The position numbers were made by a program, and so were the translations under genes. From positions 62,001 through 126,000 of the forward strand of contig JAPOVC010000026.1 of NCBI GenBank assembly GCA_026708325.1: a stretch of DNA of 64,000 nucleotides, read 5' to 3'. Below, one piece after another: positions 1 to 7,389 of this stretch. Within the stretch, counting starts at the first letter, position 1, and each line of letters starts with the position of its first letter. Origin of the DNA: Anaerolineaceae bacterium. GTDB lineage: Bacteria > Chloroflexota > Anaerolineae > Aggregatilineales > Phototrophicaceae. Below the pieces are notes generated by a model, which was given only the letters and a program-made list of their open reading frames with translations, had not been told where the DNA came from and searched no databases.

Positions 1-1
1 C

Positions 2-1009
2 ATCATGCTGGCCACTCCTGGCGGGCCGGTGGCGGCGCTCACCTTCAGCCCTACCGTCACCCCCCAGGAGCGAGCCGCCCTGGCCGCACAACTTGGCGTC
101 AATGATCCATTCCACATCCAGTACCTGCGCTGGCTGCTCGGCGACGACTGGATGCGTTTCGACAGCGACGGTGACGGCGTCGCCGATACCGCCTACCTGA
201 TCCCGCTCGACGCCGATGGCGACGGGGAACCTGAACCGTCTGGCACCCGACGGGGCATACTTCGCGGCGACTTCGGCAGTTCCTTCTTCCACGGCAAGCG
301 CCACGTCGTTGACGTCATCTTTGAACGCCTTGCAGCGACCTTTGAACTGGGCGCGGCCTCGCTGGTGGTCGGATTGACCATCGGCATCCCCGTGGGCGTG
401 CTGGCTGCCGTGAATCGTGGCGGTTACTTCGACAATTTCACCCGTATTATGGCGGTGGTCTTTAACGCATTGCCCAGCTTCTGGCTGGGGCTGCTGTTGC
501 TACTGGTGTTCGGTGGCACCGGCCTGGGCCTGCTGCCCATGGGGAATCGTTGCGGAATCGTGCTCGTGGGCGGATGCCCCCCATTTTACGAAAGACTTGA
601 ATATCTTTTCCTGCCCACCTTTGTCATCGCCGTTGGCGGCGTAGCGGCCTATTCGCGCTTCATGCGCGCTTCCCTGCTGGATGTCAGCGGCCAGGACTAC
701 ATCCGCACCGCGCGCGCCAAGGGACTCTCCGGTCGCATGGTCTGGTTCCGCCATGGCCTGCGAAACGCCCTGATCCCCATCGCCACGCTTCTGGGGCCCA
801 CGATCACCGGTGTGCTCAGCGGCGCCGCCATCACCGAGCAGGTCTTTGCCTGGCCCGGGGTCGGCCGTCTGGTTGTGAGCTCAATTACGCAGAAGGACTA
901 TCCGACCGTGATGGCCGTCGTCATGTTCGCCGCCATCGCCACCATCCTCGGCTATTTGCTCTCCGACATCCTCTACGCCCTCATCGATCCGCGCATTCGC
1001 CTGCGCTGA
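2..1009 (+). CDS. ABC transporter permease, DppB/OppB type (5' end outside window)
   Basis: Inner-membrane permease of a peptide/nickel-type ABC importer. The reading frame is open to the window edge, and the first visible residues (LATPGGPVAAL) match the stretch after the first membrane helix of DppB proteins, so the N-terminal helix lies upstream. Several hydrophobic segments follow. The cytoplasmic EAA-like loop that docks the ATPase is visible as ARAKGLSGRMVWFRHGLRNA, and the C-terminus ends in the usual DPRIRL. An unusual insertion in the first external loop carries two Asp-rich DxDxDG stretches (about nt 170-235). The dppC-type gene starts 2 nt after the stop, so they form one operon. 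The transported substrate cannot be told from sequence. Confidence 0.9.
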   Translation: MMLATPGGPVAALTFSPTVTPQERAALAAQLGVNDPFHIQYLRWLLGDDWMRFDSDGDGVADTAYLIPLDADGDGEPEPSGTRRGILRGDFGSSFFHGKRHVVDVIFERLAATFELGAASLVVGLTIGIPVGVLAAVNRGGYFDNFTRIMAVVFNALPSFWLGLLLLLVFGGTGLGLLPMGNRCGIVLVGGCPPFYERLEYLFLPTFVIAVGGVAAYSRFMRASLLDVSGQDYIRTARAKGLSGRMVWFRHGLRNALIPIATLLGPTITGVLSGAAITEQVFAWPGVGRLVVSSITQKDYPTVMAVVMFAAIATILGYLLSDILYALIDPRIRLR

Positions 1010-1011
1010 TT

Positions 1012-1923
1012 ATGTCCTCCCCAAACATCACACTCCGGGACCCCGAAAGCGAACTCCACGAAGCGCAGGTCAGCCCTTCGCTGATGCAACTGGCCCTGCG
1101 CCGATTTTTGCGCGACCGGCTTTCGATGGCTGCCCTGGGAGTAGTGATTTTTCTTGCGCTCATGTCCTTTGGCGCCCCGGTCATCAACGCCCTGACCAAT
1201 ACCAACAGCCGCAGTATCGTCGCCGATTCCTTTTTGCCGCCCCTTTCCCCCGGTCACATTCTTGGCACCGATGACCTCGGACGAGACCACCTGGCGCGTC
1301 TGCTGGAGGCCGGTCAGGTGTCGCTGTCCATCGGTTTTCTGGCGGCGCTGCTGTCGCTGGCGATCGGGGTCACGATCGGTCTCATCTCCGGCTTCATCGG
1401 GGGTCGCCTGGATGACACTGTCATCTGGTTCATCACGACACTGAATTCTGTGCCGCTTTTCTTCATCATTCTGATCATCGCCGCCTTTCTCGCGCCAAAC
1501 GCCACAACCCTTATCCTCGCCCTGGGCTTCTTCGGCTGGACCGGTACAGCGCGACTGGTGCGCGGAGAGACCTTCGCCCTGCGCGAACGTGAATTCGTGA
1601 TCAGCGCGCGGGCCATAGGCTCTTCCCGCCTGCGCATCATGTTCAGCCACATTTTGCCCAACCAGATGTCCATCATTCTGATCAACCTGGCGATCGACAT
1701 CGGCATCATCATCCTGGTTGAGGCTGCCCTGAGTTTCCTTGGCGTGGGCGTGCAGCCGCCCCAGGCCACATGGGGCAACATGTTGACCTTTTCGCGCAGT
1801 TTCTTTTCGCACGGGCCGCATCTTGTCTTCTGGCCCGGCTTCCTGATCTTCATCACGGTGCTCTGTCTCTACGTGCTCGGTGATGGCCTGCGCGACGCCT
1901 TCGACCCGACCACCATCGACTGA
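1012..1923 (+). CDS. ABC transporter permease, DppC/OppC type
   Basis: Second permease subunit, 303 residues, the normal length for DppC. A cytoplasmic N-terminus of about 35 residues precedes the first helix (AALGVVIFLALMSFGAPVIN). The family motif HILGTDDLGRDHLARLL follows, and then the ATPase-docking loop ARAIGSSRLRIMFSHILPNQ. It starts 2 nt after the stop of the upstream permease and should form the heterodimeric channel with it. No ATPase or binding protein follows directly; those genes may be upstream of the window. A peptide-type binding protein at 40.0-41.8 kb is a possible but unproven partner. It runs convergently into the LCP gene with 15 nt between the stops. Confidence 0.92.
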   Translation: MSSPNITLRDPESELHEAQVSPSLMQLALRRFLRDRLSMAALGVVIFLALMSFGAPVINALTNTNSRSIVADSFLPPLSPGHILGTDDLGRDHLARLLEAGQVSLSIGFLAALLSLAIGVTIGLISGFIGGRLDDTVIWFITTLNSVPLFFIILIIAAFLAPNATTLILALGFFGWTGTARLVRGETFALREREFVISARAIGSSRLRIMFSHILPNQMSIILINLAIDIGIIILVEAALSFLGVGVQPPQATWGNMLTFSRSFFSHGPHLVFWPGFLIFITVLCLYVLGDGLRDAFDPTTID

Positions 1924-1938
1924 CCAACCGGCTGTTTC

Positions 1939-3501
1939 CTACAGGTTCCTTTGCACATTGGGTTGCATGCAGGGCTGGTAATCCTCGCCAATGATGAGCT
2001 CATAGTCGACCTCGCGCCCGGGGTCGGGCCGGACATGGATTCGCTCGTCCTCAATTCCAAAGAGCTCCGCGATGCGTTGATTTAGACTGCCCTTGGTCGC
2101 TCCGCTGAAATCGATCAAATATGAGTGTGGATGAATGCCTTCCGCGGAGAGGCCCTCCGCTTTGGCGTTCAGGCCCTCACGCACCAACTGGCTGGACGCA
2201 ATCTGATCGCTTGAAGGGCGGGAACTGCCGTTCAACACACGGATGGACGGCCCTGCCAGGCGCAGCCGGTTGTCCGTCGGCGGGAAGTAGAGCTCCTTCA
2301 AAACTGGAGCAAGCCCTTGATAAACGGGTAGCAGGACCTCGGCCCCCGTCGCAGACTTCCAGGGAATCGTGTGCCTGTTCAATTGCAGTGAGCGATAGTG
2401 CACGTCGTCCGGGCCAAGGCCTGGGACCAGCGGCAACAGACTGACCAGCACGTCCAGGCCGAGGTCGGTATGCACGGTCTCCTGCGCCAGTTGCCACAAA
2501 TGAAACAGTTCGGCAGGGTTTCCGACCCGACCGCTGTCACGCAGCCGGCTCCATACACCGCGCAAAATCTGCTGCTGCCGCCGGCTGCGCTCCAGGTCCG
2601 TGACGCCGCGCCGCGAACGCGCGTACCACAGGGCCTCGAGCCCGTCGAATTCGTACACCCCCGTGTCCAGCAGCCAGTATTCTCCCTCGACCTTGCGCGC
2701 CTCATCGGGGACGCGGGTGTCGTCGTGTTCCTTGTCCTTGATGGCGCATTCCACGACGATGTCAACCCCGTCCACAAGGTCGACAATTTGCTGCAGGCCG
2801 CTGTAATCCACCAGCACGTGATAGTGCGCGTTGATGCCAAAATTGTAGAGAATCGTCTGCCGCAAAAGGTCGAAGCCACCGAGCCTCCAGCCCCCCAGTT
2901 CGCCATGACCATAGACCCGGTTGATCCGGCCCATCCGCCACGCCGGCACCCAGACCAGCAAATCCCGCGGCAGGCTCAATATAGACGCGGTGCCCGTATC
3001 GCGATTGACAGAGAGGACGATGATGGTATCGGTGCGCTGGTTGACCTCACCCAGTTCCGAGTCGCTGCCCAGCAGCAGAATGTTCACCAGGTCCTGGCCC
3101 TGACGATCGATCGGCTCGACGCGCGCCGGAACGGCCGTGACGTCAACATGGTCTGGCGCCGGGTCTCCGAGGTAACGCAACGTGGGCAGGGGCGGCGCCT
3201 GGGGAGCCGGAGTCGGACTGGCCGCAGCCTGCAGGGGTTGATGAAGAGGCGCCCTCGCCGCCAGCAAGTGATTCGAAGAAGAAACGGCCTGACGGGTCAG
3301 TGAGATTTCCGTCGCAATGGCGGCGAAGTGGTCAGCCTGGCCCTCAAACCAGGCCCGCTCGTTCATCCAGCGACGAATTTCGACAATGATGAAATAAAGG
3401 GTGAGAAGCAGGTAAGCGAGCAGCAACAGGGTCAGTGCCCACCTGAACAGCTTGCCGATGCTGATGCGCCGGGGACCTTGGGGAGCGGGGCGGGCCTGCA
3501 T
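1939..3501 (-). CDS. LytR-CpsA-Psr (LCP) family cell-wall polymer ligase
   Basis: Membrane-anchored LCP enzyme, 520 residues. The family transfers polyprenyl-linked glycopolymers to peptidoglycan. It has a short cytoplasmic N-terminus, one membrane helix (about residues 20-40), a linker, and the LCP domain (about 130-340) with NILLLGSD, RTDTIIVLSVN, SLPRDLLVWVP and YARSRRGVTDLERSRRQQQ. The Arg/Asp residues there bind the lipid pyrophosphate. A C-terminal LytR_C-like domain begins near PSIRVLNGSSRPS. I chose the ATG at 3501. The in-frame TTG 30 nt upstream lies inside the promoter, and the predicted transcription start coincides with this ATG. LCP proteins point to a Gram-positive-like or monoderm wall. 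Confidence 0.9.
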   Translation of the reverse strand: MQARPAPQGPRRISIGKLFRWALTLLLLAYLLLTLYFIIVEIRRWMNERAWFEGQADHFAAIATEISLTRQAVSSSNHLLAARAPLHQPLQAAASPTPAPQAPPLPTLRYLGDPAPDHVDVTAVPARVEPIDRQGQDLVNILLLGSDSELGEVNQRTDTIIVLSVNRDTGTASILSLPRDLLVWVPAWRMGRINRVYGHGELGGWRLGGFDLLRQTILYNFGINAHYHVLVDYSGLQQIVDLVDGVDIVVECAIKDKEHDDTRVPDEARKVEGEYWLLDTGVYEFDGLEALWYARSRRGVTDLERSRRQQQILRGVWSRLRDSGRVGNPAELFHLWQLAQETVHTDLGLDVLVSLLPLVPGLGPDDVHYRSLQLNRHTIPWKSATGAEVLLPVYQGLAPVLKELYFPPTDNRLRLAGPSIRVLNGSSRPSSDQIASSQLVREGLNAKAEGLSAEGIHPHSYLIDFSGATKGSLNQRIAELFGIEDERIHVRPDPGREVDYELIIGEDYQPCMQPNVQRNL

Positions 3502-3536
3502 CCCTACAGTATAGCGGTCGTCCGGCCGCAAGTCAG
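3501..3536 (-). promoter_or_regulatory. Sigma-70-type promoter of the LCP gene, probably leaderless
   Basis: On the minus strand a -35 box CTGACT is separated by 17 nt from a -10 box TATACT (forward 3508-3513). Counting seven bases beyond the -10 puts the transcription start on the A of the ATG at 3501. No Shine-Dalgarno sequence precedes this ATG, which fits a leaderless mRNA. Confidence 0.6.
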
Positions 3537-3563
3537 TGAGGACCCCGTGCTTTCGCGCCGGCG

Positions 3564-3592
3564 TTGACGCCCGGACAATGCATCGCTAGACT
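3564..3592 (+). promoter_or_regulatory. Sigma-70-type promoter of the beta-lactamase-fold gene
   Basis: TTGACG at 3564-3569, a 17-nt spacer and TAGACT at 3587-3592 form a near-consensus promoter. It predicts a start near 3599 and a short leader with the ribosome site AGGGA before the ATG at 3622. Confidence 0.65.
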
Positions 3593-3621
3593 CGCCGCCC
3601 GCCATCTGGACAGGGAATTTC

Positions 3622-5250
3622 ATGGCGAGCGCTTCCAGCGTACCGGGCCGGCGCCGTGGCAACCGGCTGCCCTTGCTGCCCATTATTTCCATTCTGATGC
3701 TGCTGGGCGCCATCGCCCTGTTCGTCTTCGAATTGCTCGATTTCAGCCGTCAACAGGACCGGCTTGGCGCCAGTGTCAGTATTGGCGGCGTGGAAGTAGG
3801 TGGCCTGCTGCCAGGGGAGGCGGTGGCTGCCTGGGAATCCACCTTCTCGCGTCCCCTGACTCTCTGGTACGAAGGCAGTCCGATCTTGCTTGAGCCCGCG
3901 AGCATAGGTTTCCGCGTCAACAATGCGGCCATGCTGGCCGAGGCGCGTACGGCCAGTTCCGGTGGAACGGCAAACTGGATGCGCTTTTTTTACGGGCTCA
4001 TCGGCGAGGAATTGCGCAACACCGTCAACATTGAGCTCAGCGCCACCTGGCAGAATTCCTTGCTGGAGCAGCTACTTCGGGAAATCGCCCTGCGCTACGA
4101 CCGGCCGCCGGACGACGGCTCCTGGGACCTCGAATCGCTCACAATTGAGACCGGAGCAGGCGGTCGCACGCTGGATATCGCCCAGGCCCTGCCCATTGTG
4201 GGAGAAGCCTTGCTGAGCGCGGACCAGCGTGACGTGGTCCTGCCCCTGGTCGATACGCAGCCGGGTCCAATCCACCTGGGGATACTGGAGGACCTGATCC
4301 GTACCTGGCTGGATTCACAGGGTTTCATCTACGACGGGCAAACGACTCTGGCGTCCGTCTACATCGCGGACCTGCAGAACGGACAGGAAATCGGCCTGAA
4401 TGCCGACGTCGCCGTGTCCGCCGCCAGTACGGTCAAGTTGCCCATCATGCTGGACTACTACCGATCGCTCAATCTGGCGCCCACGGACGATGAAGCCTGG
4501 CTGATGGCCAATTCGCTGCTGTGCAGCAACAACGCCTCGTCAAACCTGATCATGCAAATCATCGGGGGCGGCGAAAACATCTTCCGTGGCTTGCTCAGCG
4601 TCACCGACAACGCACAGCATCTGGGCGCGCGCAATACCTTCATCACCGCGCCCTTTGATCTCGGCGTTGAAGGCCAGCTGCTGGGCTCCAACGTGCCACC
4701 GGTCACCTCACCCAATGCCCGCTTCAACACGGACCCGGACCCCTACAATCAAACGACGGCCGAAGACCTGGGCGCCCTGCTGGGCATGGTATACGACTGC
4801 GCCTACCTCGGTTCCGGACTGCTGGCGGCCAGGCCGGACGGCGAATACACGCGCAACGAATGCCGCCAGATGATCGAATTGATGAGCGGCAACGACCTGC
4901 TGCGCCTGTTGCAGGGCGGCCTGCCGCCGGGAACCCGCATCGCCCACAAGAACGGCTGGCTTGAAAATCTGCACGGGGACGCCGGCATCGTCTTCCCGCC
5001 CAACGGCCACAATTACATTGTCGCCGTCTTCGTCTGGGAAGACAGCGAATTCTTCAGTTATGAACGCGCATGGCCACTGATCGAGGGCATCTCGCGCGCG
5101 GCATGGAATTACTTCAGCCCGGAACAGGCCATGATGACGCCGCGTCAGGACCTGCCGCAAACCGGCGCGGCCGAGTGCGAGGGACCGGATGGCTTTCTGC
5201 CCCCCTACGGCCAGGTGAATCTGAACGACATCGACGCCTGGCGGGGTTGA
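3622..5250 (+). CDS. Membrane-anchored beta-lactamase-fold serine hydrolase with peptidoglycan-binding-like domain
   Basis: 542-residue protein with one N-terminal membrane helix (about residues 16-40), so the rest is extracytoplasmic. Residues about 50-105 (GGVEVGGLLPGEA onward) resemble the YkuD/VanW-associated PG_binding_4 fold. From about residue 240 it matches the class A beta-lactamase-like family: SxxK is S269-T-V-K272, the SDN position reads S302-N-N304, and the KTG position reads K443-N-G445. The nucleophile is therefore intact while two motifs are changed. It may hydrolyse beta-lactams or act as a peptidase or esterase on the wall; resistance should not be assumed. It diverges from the LCP gene, so both probably act on the envelope. 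Confidence 0.82.
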   Translation: MASASSVPGRRRGNRLPLLPIISILMLLGAIALFVFELLDFSRQQDRLGASVSIGGVEVGGLLPGEAVAAWESTFSRPLTLWYEGSPILLEPASIGFRVNNAAMLAEARTASSGGTANWMRFFYGLIGEELRNTVNIELSATWQNSLLEQLLREIALRYDRPPDDGSWDLESLTIETGAGGRTLDIAQALPIVGEALLSADQRDVVLPLVDTQPGPIHLGILEDLIRTWLDSQGFIYDGQTTLASVYIADLQNGQEIGLNADVAVSAASTVKLPIMLDYYRSLNLAPTDDEAWLMANSLLCSNNASSNLIMQIIGGGENIFRGLLSVTDNAQHLGARNTFITAPFDLGVEGQLLGSNVPPVTSPNARFNTDPDPYNQTTAEDLGALLGMVYDCAYLGSGLLAARPDGEYTRNECRQMIELMSGNDLLRLLQGGLPPGTRIAHKNGWLENLHGDAGIVFPPNGHNYIVAVFVWEDSEFFSYERAWPLIEGISRAAWNYFSPEQAMMTPRQDLPQTGAAECEGPDGFLPPYGQVNLNDIDAWRG

Positions 5251-5314
5251 GACCGTCGCAGGTCCTTCAACCTGTGGTTACAATCCTGGGCCTGAATCAA
5301 AGTGGAGCGCTCCC

Positions 5315-5596
5315 ATGAACGCGGGCGTGATCTTGCTGCTAACCCTTGTGCTGAGCGTCATGTTTTTTCTGATTCAGCGAGCGGAGAAGCGAAGGCGGCG
5401 CCTGGTGGCCCTGGTGATGGCGGGGTTGGCCTTTCTGCTTTGGTATTTTGCCAACTTCCGCCAGCTGGGAAGCGAATTCACGGCCTCCCTGCTGCTGGCG
5501 CTGCTCTTAAATTTCTTGTTCTGGCTCTTGATCGGTCGCTACAACCCGGTAGGAGACAGCGACTCCGGCATCCGTGTGCTCGGGATGGATGATTGA
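5315..5596 (+). CDS. Small three-helix membrane protein, unknown function
   Basis: 93 residues that I do not recognise. Three hydrophobic segments are visible: residues 3-20, a middle one after a basic stretch (EKRRRRL), and one around 58-74. The C-terminus is short and polar. The start is supported by GGAG seven nt before the ATG. A TACAAT at 5279-5284 could be its -10 box, without a convincing -35. It runs convergently into mrp with 6 nt between the stops. Its length and helices are typical of uncharacterised inner-membrane proteins. Confidence 0.6.
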   Translation: MNAGVILLLTLVLSVMFFLIQRAEKRRRRLVALVMAGLAFLLWYFANFRQLGSEFTASLLLALLLNFLFWLLIGRYNPVGDSDSGIRVLGMDD

Positions 5597-5602
5597 TCCC
5601 GG

Positions 5603-6655
5603 CTAGCCAATCACGTCCAGGGGAATGACGTCATTGCCCTGCAACATCATGACACTGGCACGCGCCGCAACTGCCTGCGCCACGGAGACGAGGGCCCCAC
5701 CGGCAGCGCTCTCCGCTGCAGTGATCACCAGCGGCCTGCCATAGTCGCCGCTTTCGCGCAACTCCGCCGCCAGCGGAACGCGTCCCAGAAAAGTCAGGTC
5801 GAGTTGGCCCGCCAGTTGTTCTCCACCGCCGCTGCCAAAGAAATCGCCGCTCATGTTTTCGACCACACCCAGCAGCGGCACCTCCAGCGTCTCGAACATG
5901 GCGGCGCAACGCAGGGCGTCGGCAACCGCCACGTCCTGGGGCTGGGTGACGACAACAGCGCCCGTCAGCGGGAAGGACTGCGCCAGTGACAGCGGCGCGT
6001 CACCGGTCCCCGGAGGCAGGTCCACAATCATGTAGTCCAGTCGGCCCCAGTTAACGTCGGTGAAAAACTGGCGAATGGCGCTGTGCAACATGGGGCCCCG
6101 CATGATCATTGGTTTGTCCGGCGGAGTCAGGAAGCCGGTGCTGATAATCTTGACTCCCCAGGCTTCCAGCGGTTGCATTTTGCCATCGACTACTTTGGGG
6201 CGGCCGTAACCCAATCCGGTCATGACCGGTACGTTGGGGTTGAGAATGTCCGCGTCCATCAGACCGACCTCGGCGCCGGCCTCCGCCAGGGCCGCGGCGA
6301 TGTTGGTGGCGACGGTTGTTTTGCCCACACCACCCTTGCCGCTGGCCACGGCGATAATGCTGTGCATCGGCACGTCGAGGCGGCCATGGATGCGCCTGTC
6401 GGTGGGCACCTGCGCGTCCCAGCGAATGTCCAGACGTTCAACGCCTGGCACCGCGCCCAACACGGCAGCGTTGCAGCGCTCGACGAAAACATCCTTGAGG
6501 GGGCAGGCCGGCGTCGTCAGAACAATGGTGAAGCGGGCAACCGGGCCGTTGATCTCCAGGTCCCGGACCATGTCCAGCGAGACAATGTCCCGGTTCAATT
6601 CCGGCTCGATGACCGTGGCGAGCGCCTGACGCAGGTCCTCCAGTCGATTGCTCAT
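5603..6655 (-). CDS. mrp: Mrp/ApbC/Ind1-family P-loop ATPase lacking the family CxxC
   Basis: 350-residue iron-sulfur carrier-type ATPase. An N-terminal MIP18/DUF59 domain (about residues 1-95, with TTPACPLKD) precedes the deviant Walker A GKGGVGKTTVATN and the switch regions DADILNPNVP and DLPPGTGD. In most Mrp/ApbC/Ind1 proteins a CxxC that holds a bridging cluster follows ENMS. Here ENMS runs straight into GDFFGSGGGEQLAG, so that segment of about ten residues is missing. The start at 6655 fits the first conserved residues; longer in-frame extension overlaps nuoI. It lies 13 nt after nuoI, and the mitochondrial homologue Ind1 assembles complex I clusters, so a complex I role is plausible here. 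Confidence 0.9.
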   Translation of the reverse strand: MSNRLEDLRQALATVIEPELNRDIVSLDMVRDLEINGPVARFTIVLTTPACPLKDVFVERCNAAVLGAVPGVERLDIRWDAQVPTDRRIHGRLDVPMHSIIAVASGKGGVGKTTVATNIAAALAEAGAEVGLMDADILNPNVPVMTGLGYGRPKVVDGKMQPLEAWGVKIISTGFLTPPDKPMIMRGPMLHSAIRQFFTDVNWGRLDYMIVDLPPGTGDAPLSLAQSFPLTGAVVVTQPQDVAVADALRCAAMFETLEVPLLGVVENMSGDFFGSGGGEQLAGQLDLTFLGRVPLAAELRESGDYGRPLVITAAESAAGGALVSVAQAVAARASVMMLQGNDVIPLDVIG

Positions 6656-6668
6656 ACGCGCGCCGGCA

Positions 6669-7334
6669 TCAGGACGACTGTTTCGAGGCGGACTTGCGTG
6701 CGCGGGCCGCAGCTCGTTCGGCCTTGGCCTTTTCCCTGAGAATGTCCTTGTGCTCCCAGCCGCCCCGGGCCTGCATCTCCTCGAGCGCGGTTGTCGGCGC
6801 AATGCGTTTCCAGTGGCTCATTTCTTTCGAGAGCTTCTGCTTGTCAAAAATGTGGGCGCTGGTCCGGTCGTAACTGGCAAGCTCGTAGTCGTGGTCCATT
6901 TTGATGGCGTCAAAGGGGCAGAATTCGGAGCAATAGCCGCAATTCATACAAATGTCGATGTCGATGTAGAAAGCGTCCGGCTCGGGAACCGGCCGACCCG
7001 TCTGCGGATTCTTGCCGCGCACGATCCAGATGCATTGCGGCGGACAAACCTTGGCGCAAATGCCGCAACTGGTACACCAGTCATGGCCCGGGCGCTCTGG
7101 ATGATCGTGGTCCTCGACGATCAGGAAAGGAATGAAGCGAAAACGCTCCGGCACCGCGATCTTCTCGTCCGGATATTGCACTGTATAGGACCCGGTCGCC
7201 TGCATGCCCTGACGCGCACCGAAATTGCCCTCTCCGCTGTACTTTCGGCCGGCATAGCGAATGTCATCCATGTACGAGCGGGCGATGTGCTTCATGGTGA
7301 CAAGTAACCCGCGTGCAATTCCCTGACCGTACAT
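6669..7334 (-). CDS. nuoI: NADH-quinone oxidoreductase subunit I (two 4Fe-4S clusters)
   Basis: 221-residue TYKY-type subunit of complex I. It carries two 4Fe-4S motifs, CTSCGICAKVCP and CMNCGYCSEFCP, which hold clusters N6a and N6b on the electron path to N2. The N-terminal amphipathic stretch resembles the membrane-contacting helix of NuoI. The C-terminus carries an extra Lys/Ala/Arg-rich tail of about 40 residues. The start has a strong site, GGGGAGG, three nt before the ATG. It follows nuoCD by 55 nt and precedes mrp by 13 nt. No membrane-arm genes (nuoA, H, J-N) or NADH-module genes (nuoE-G) are nearby. Confidence 0.95.
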   Translation of the reverse strand: MYGQGIARGLLVTMKHIARSYMDDIRYAGRKYSGEGNFGARQGMQATGSYTVQYPDEKIAVPERFRFIPFLIVEDHDHPERPGHDWCTSCGICAKVCPPQCIWIVRGKNPQTGRPVPEPDAFYIDIDICMNCGYCSEFCPFDAIKMDHDYELASYDRTSAHIFDKQKLSKEMSHWKRIAPTTALEEMQARGGWEHKDILREKAKAERAAARARKSASKQSS

Positions 7335-7389
7335 TCGTCCTCCCCTGCCCGCTTACGCCTGTCGTCCGGCGATCCGCCTGGCGTTCCCT

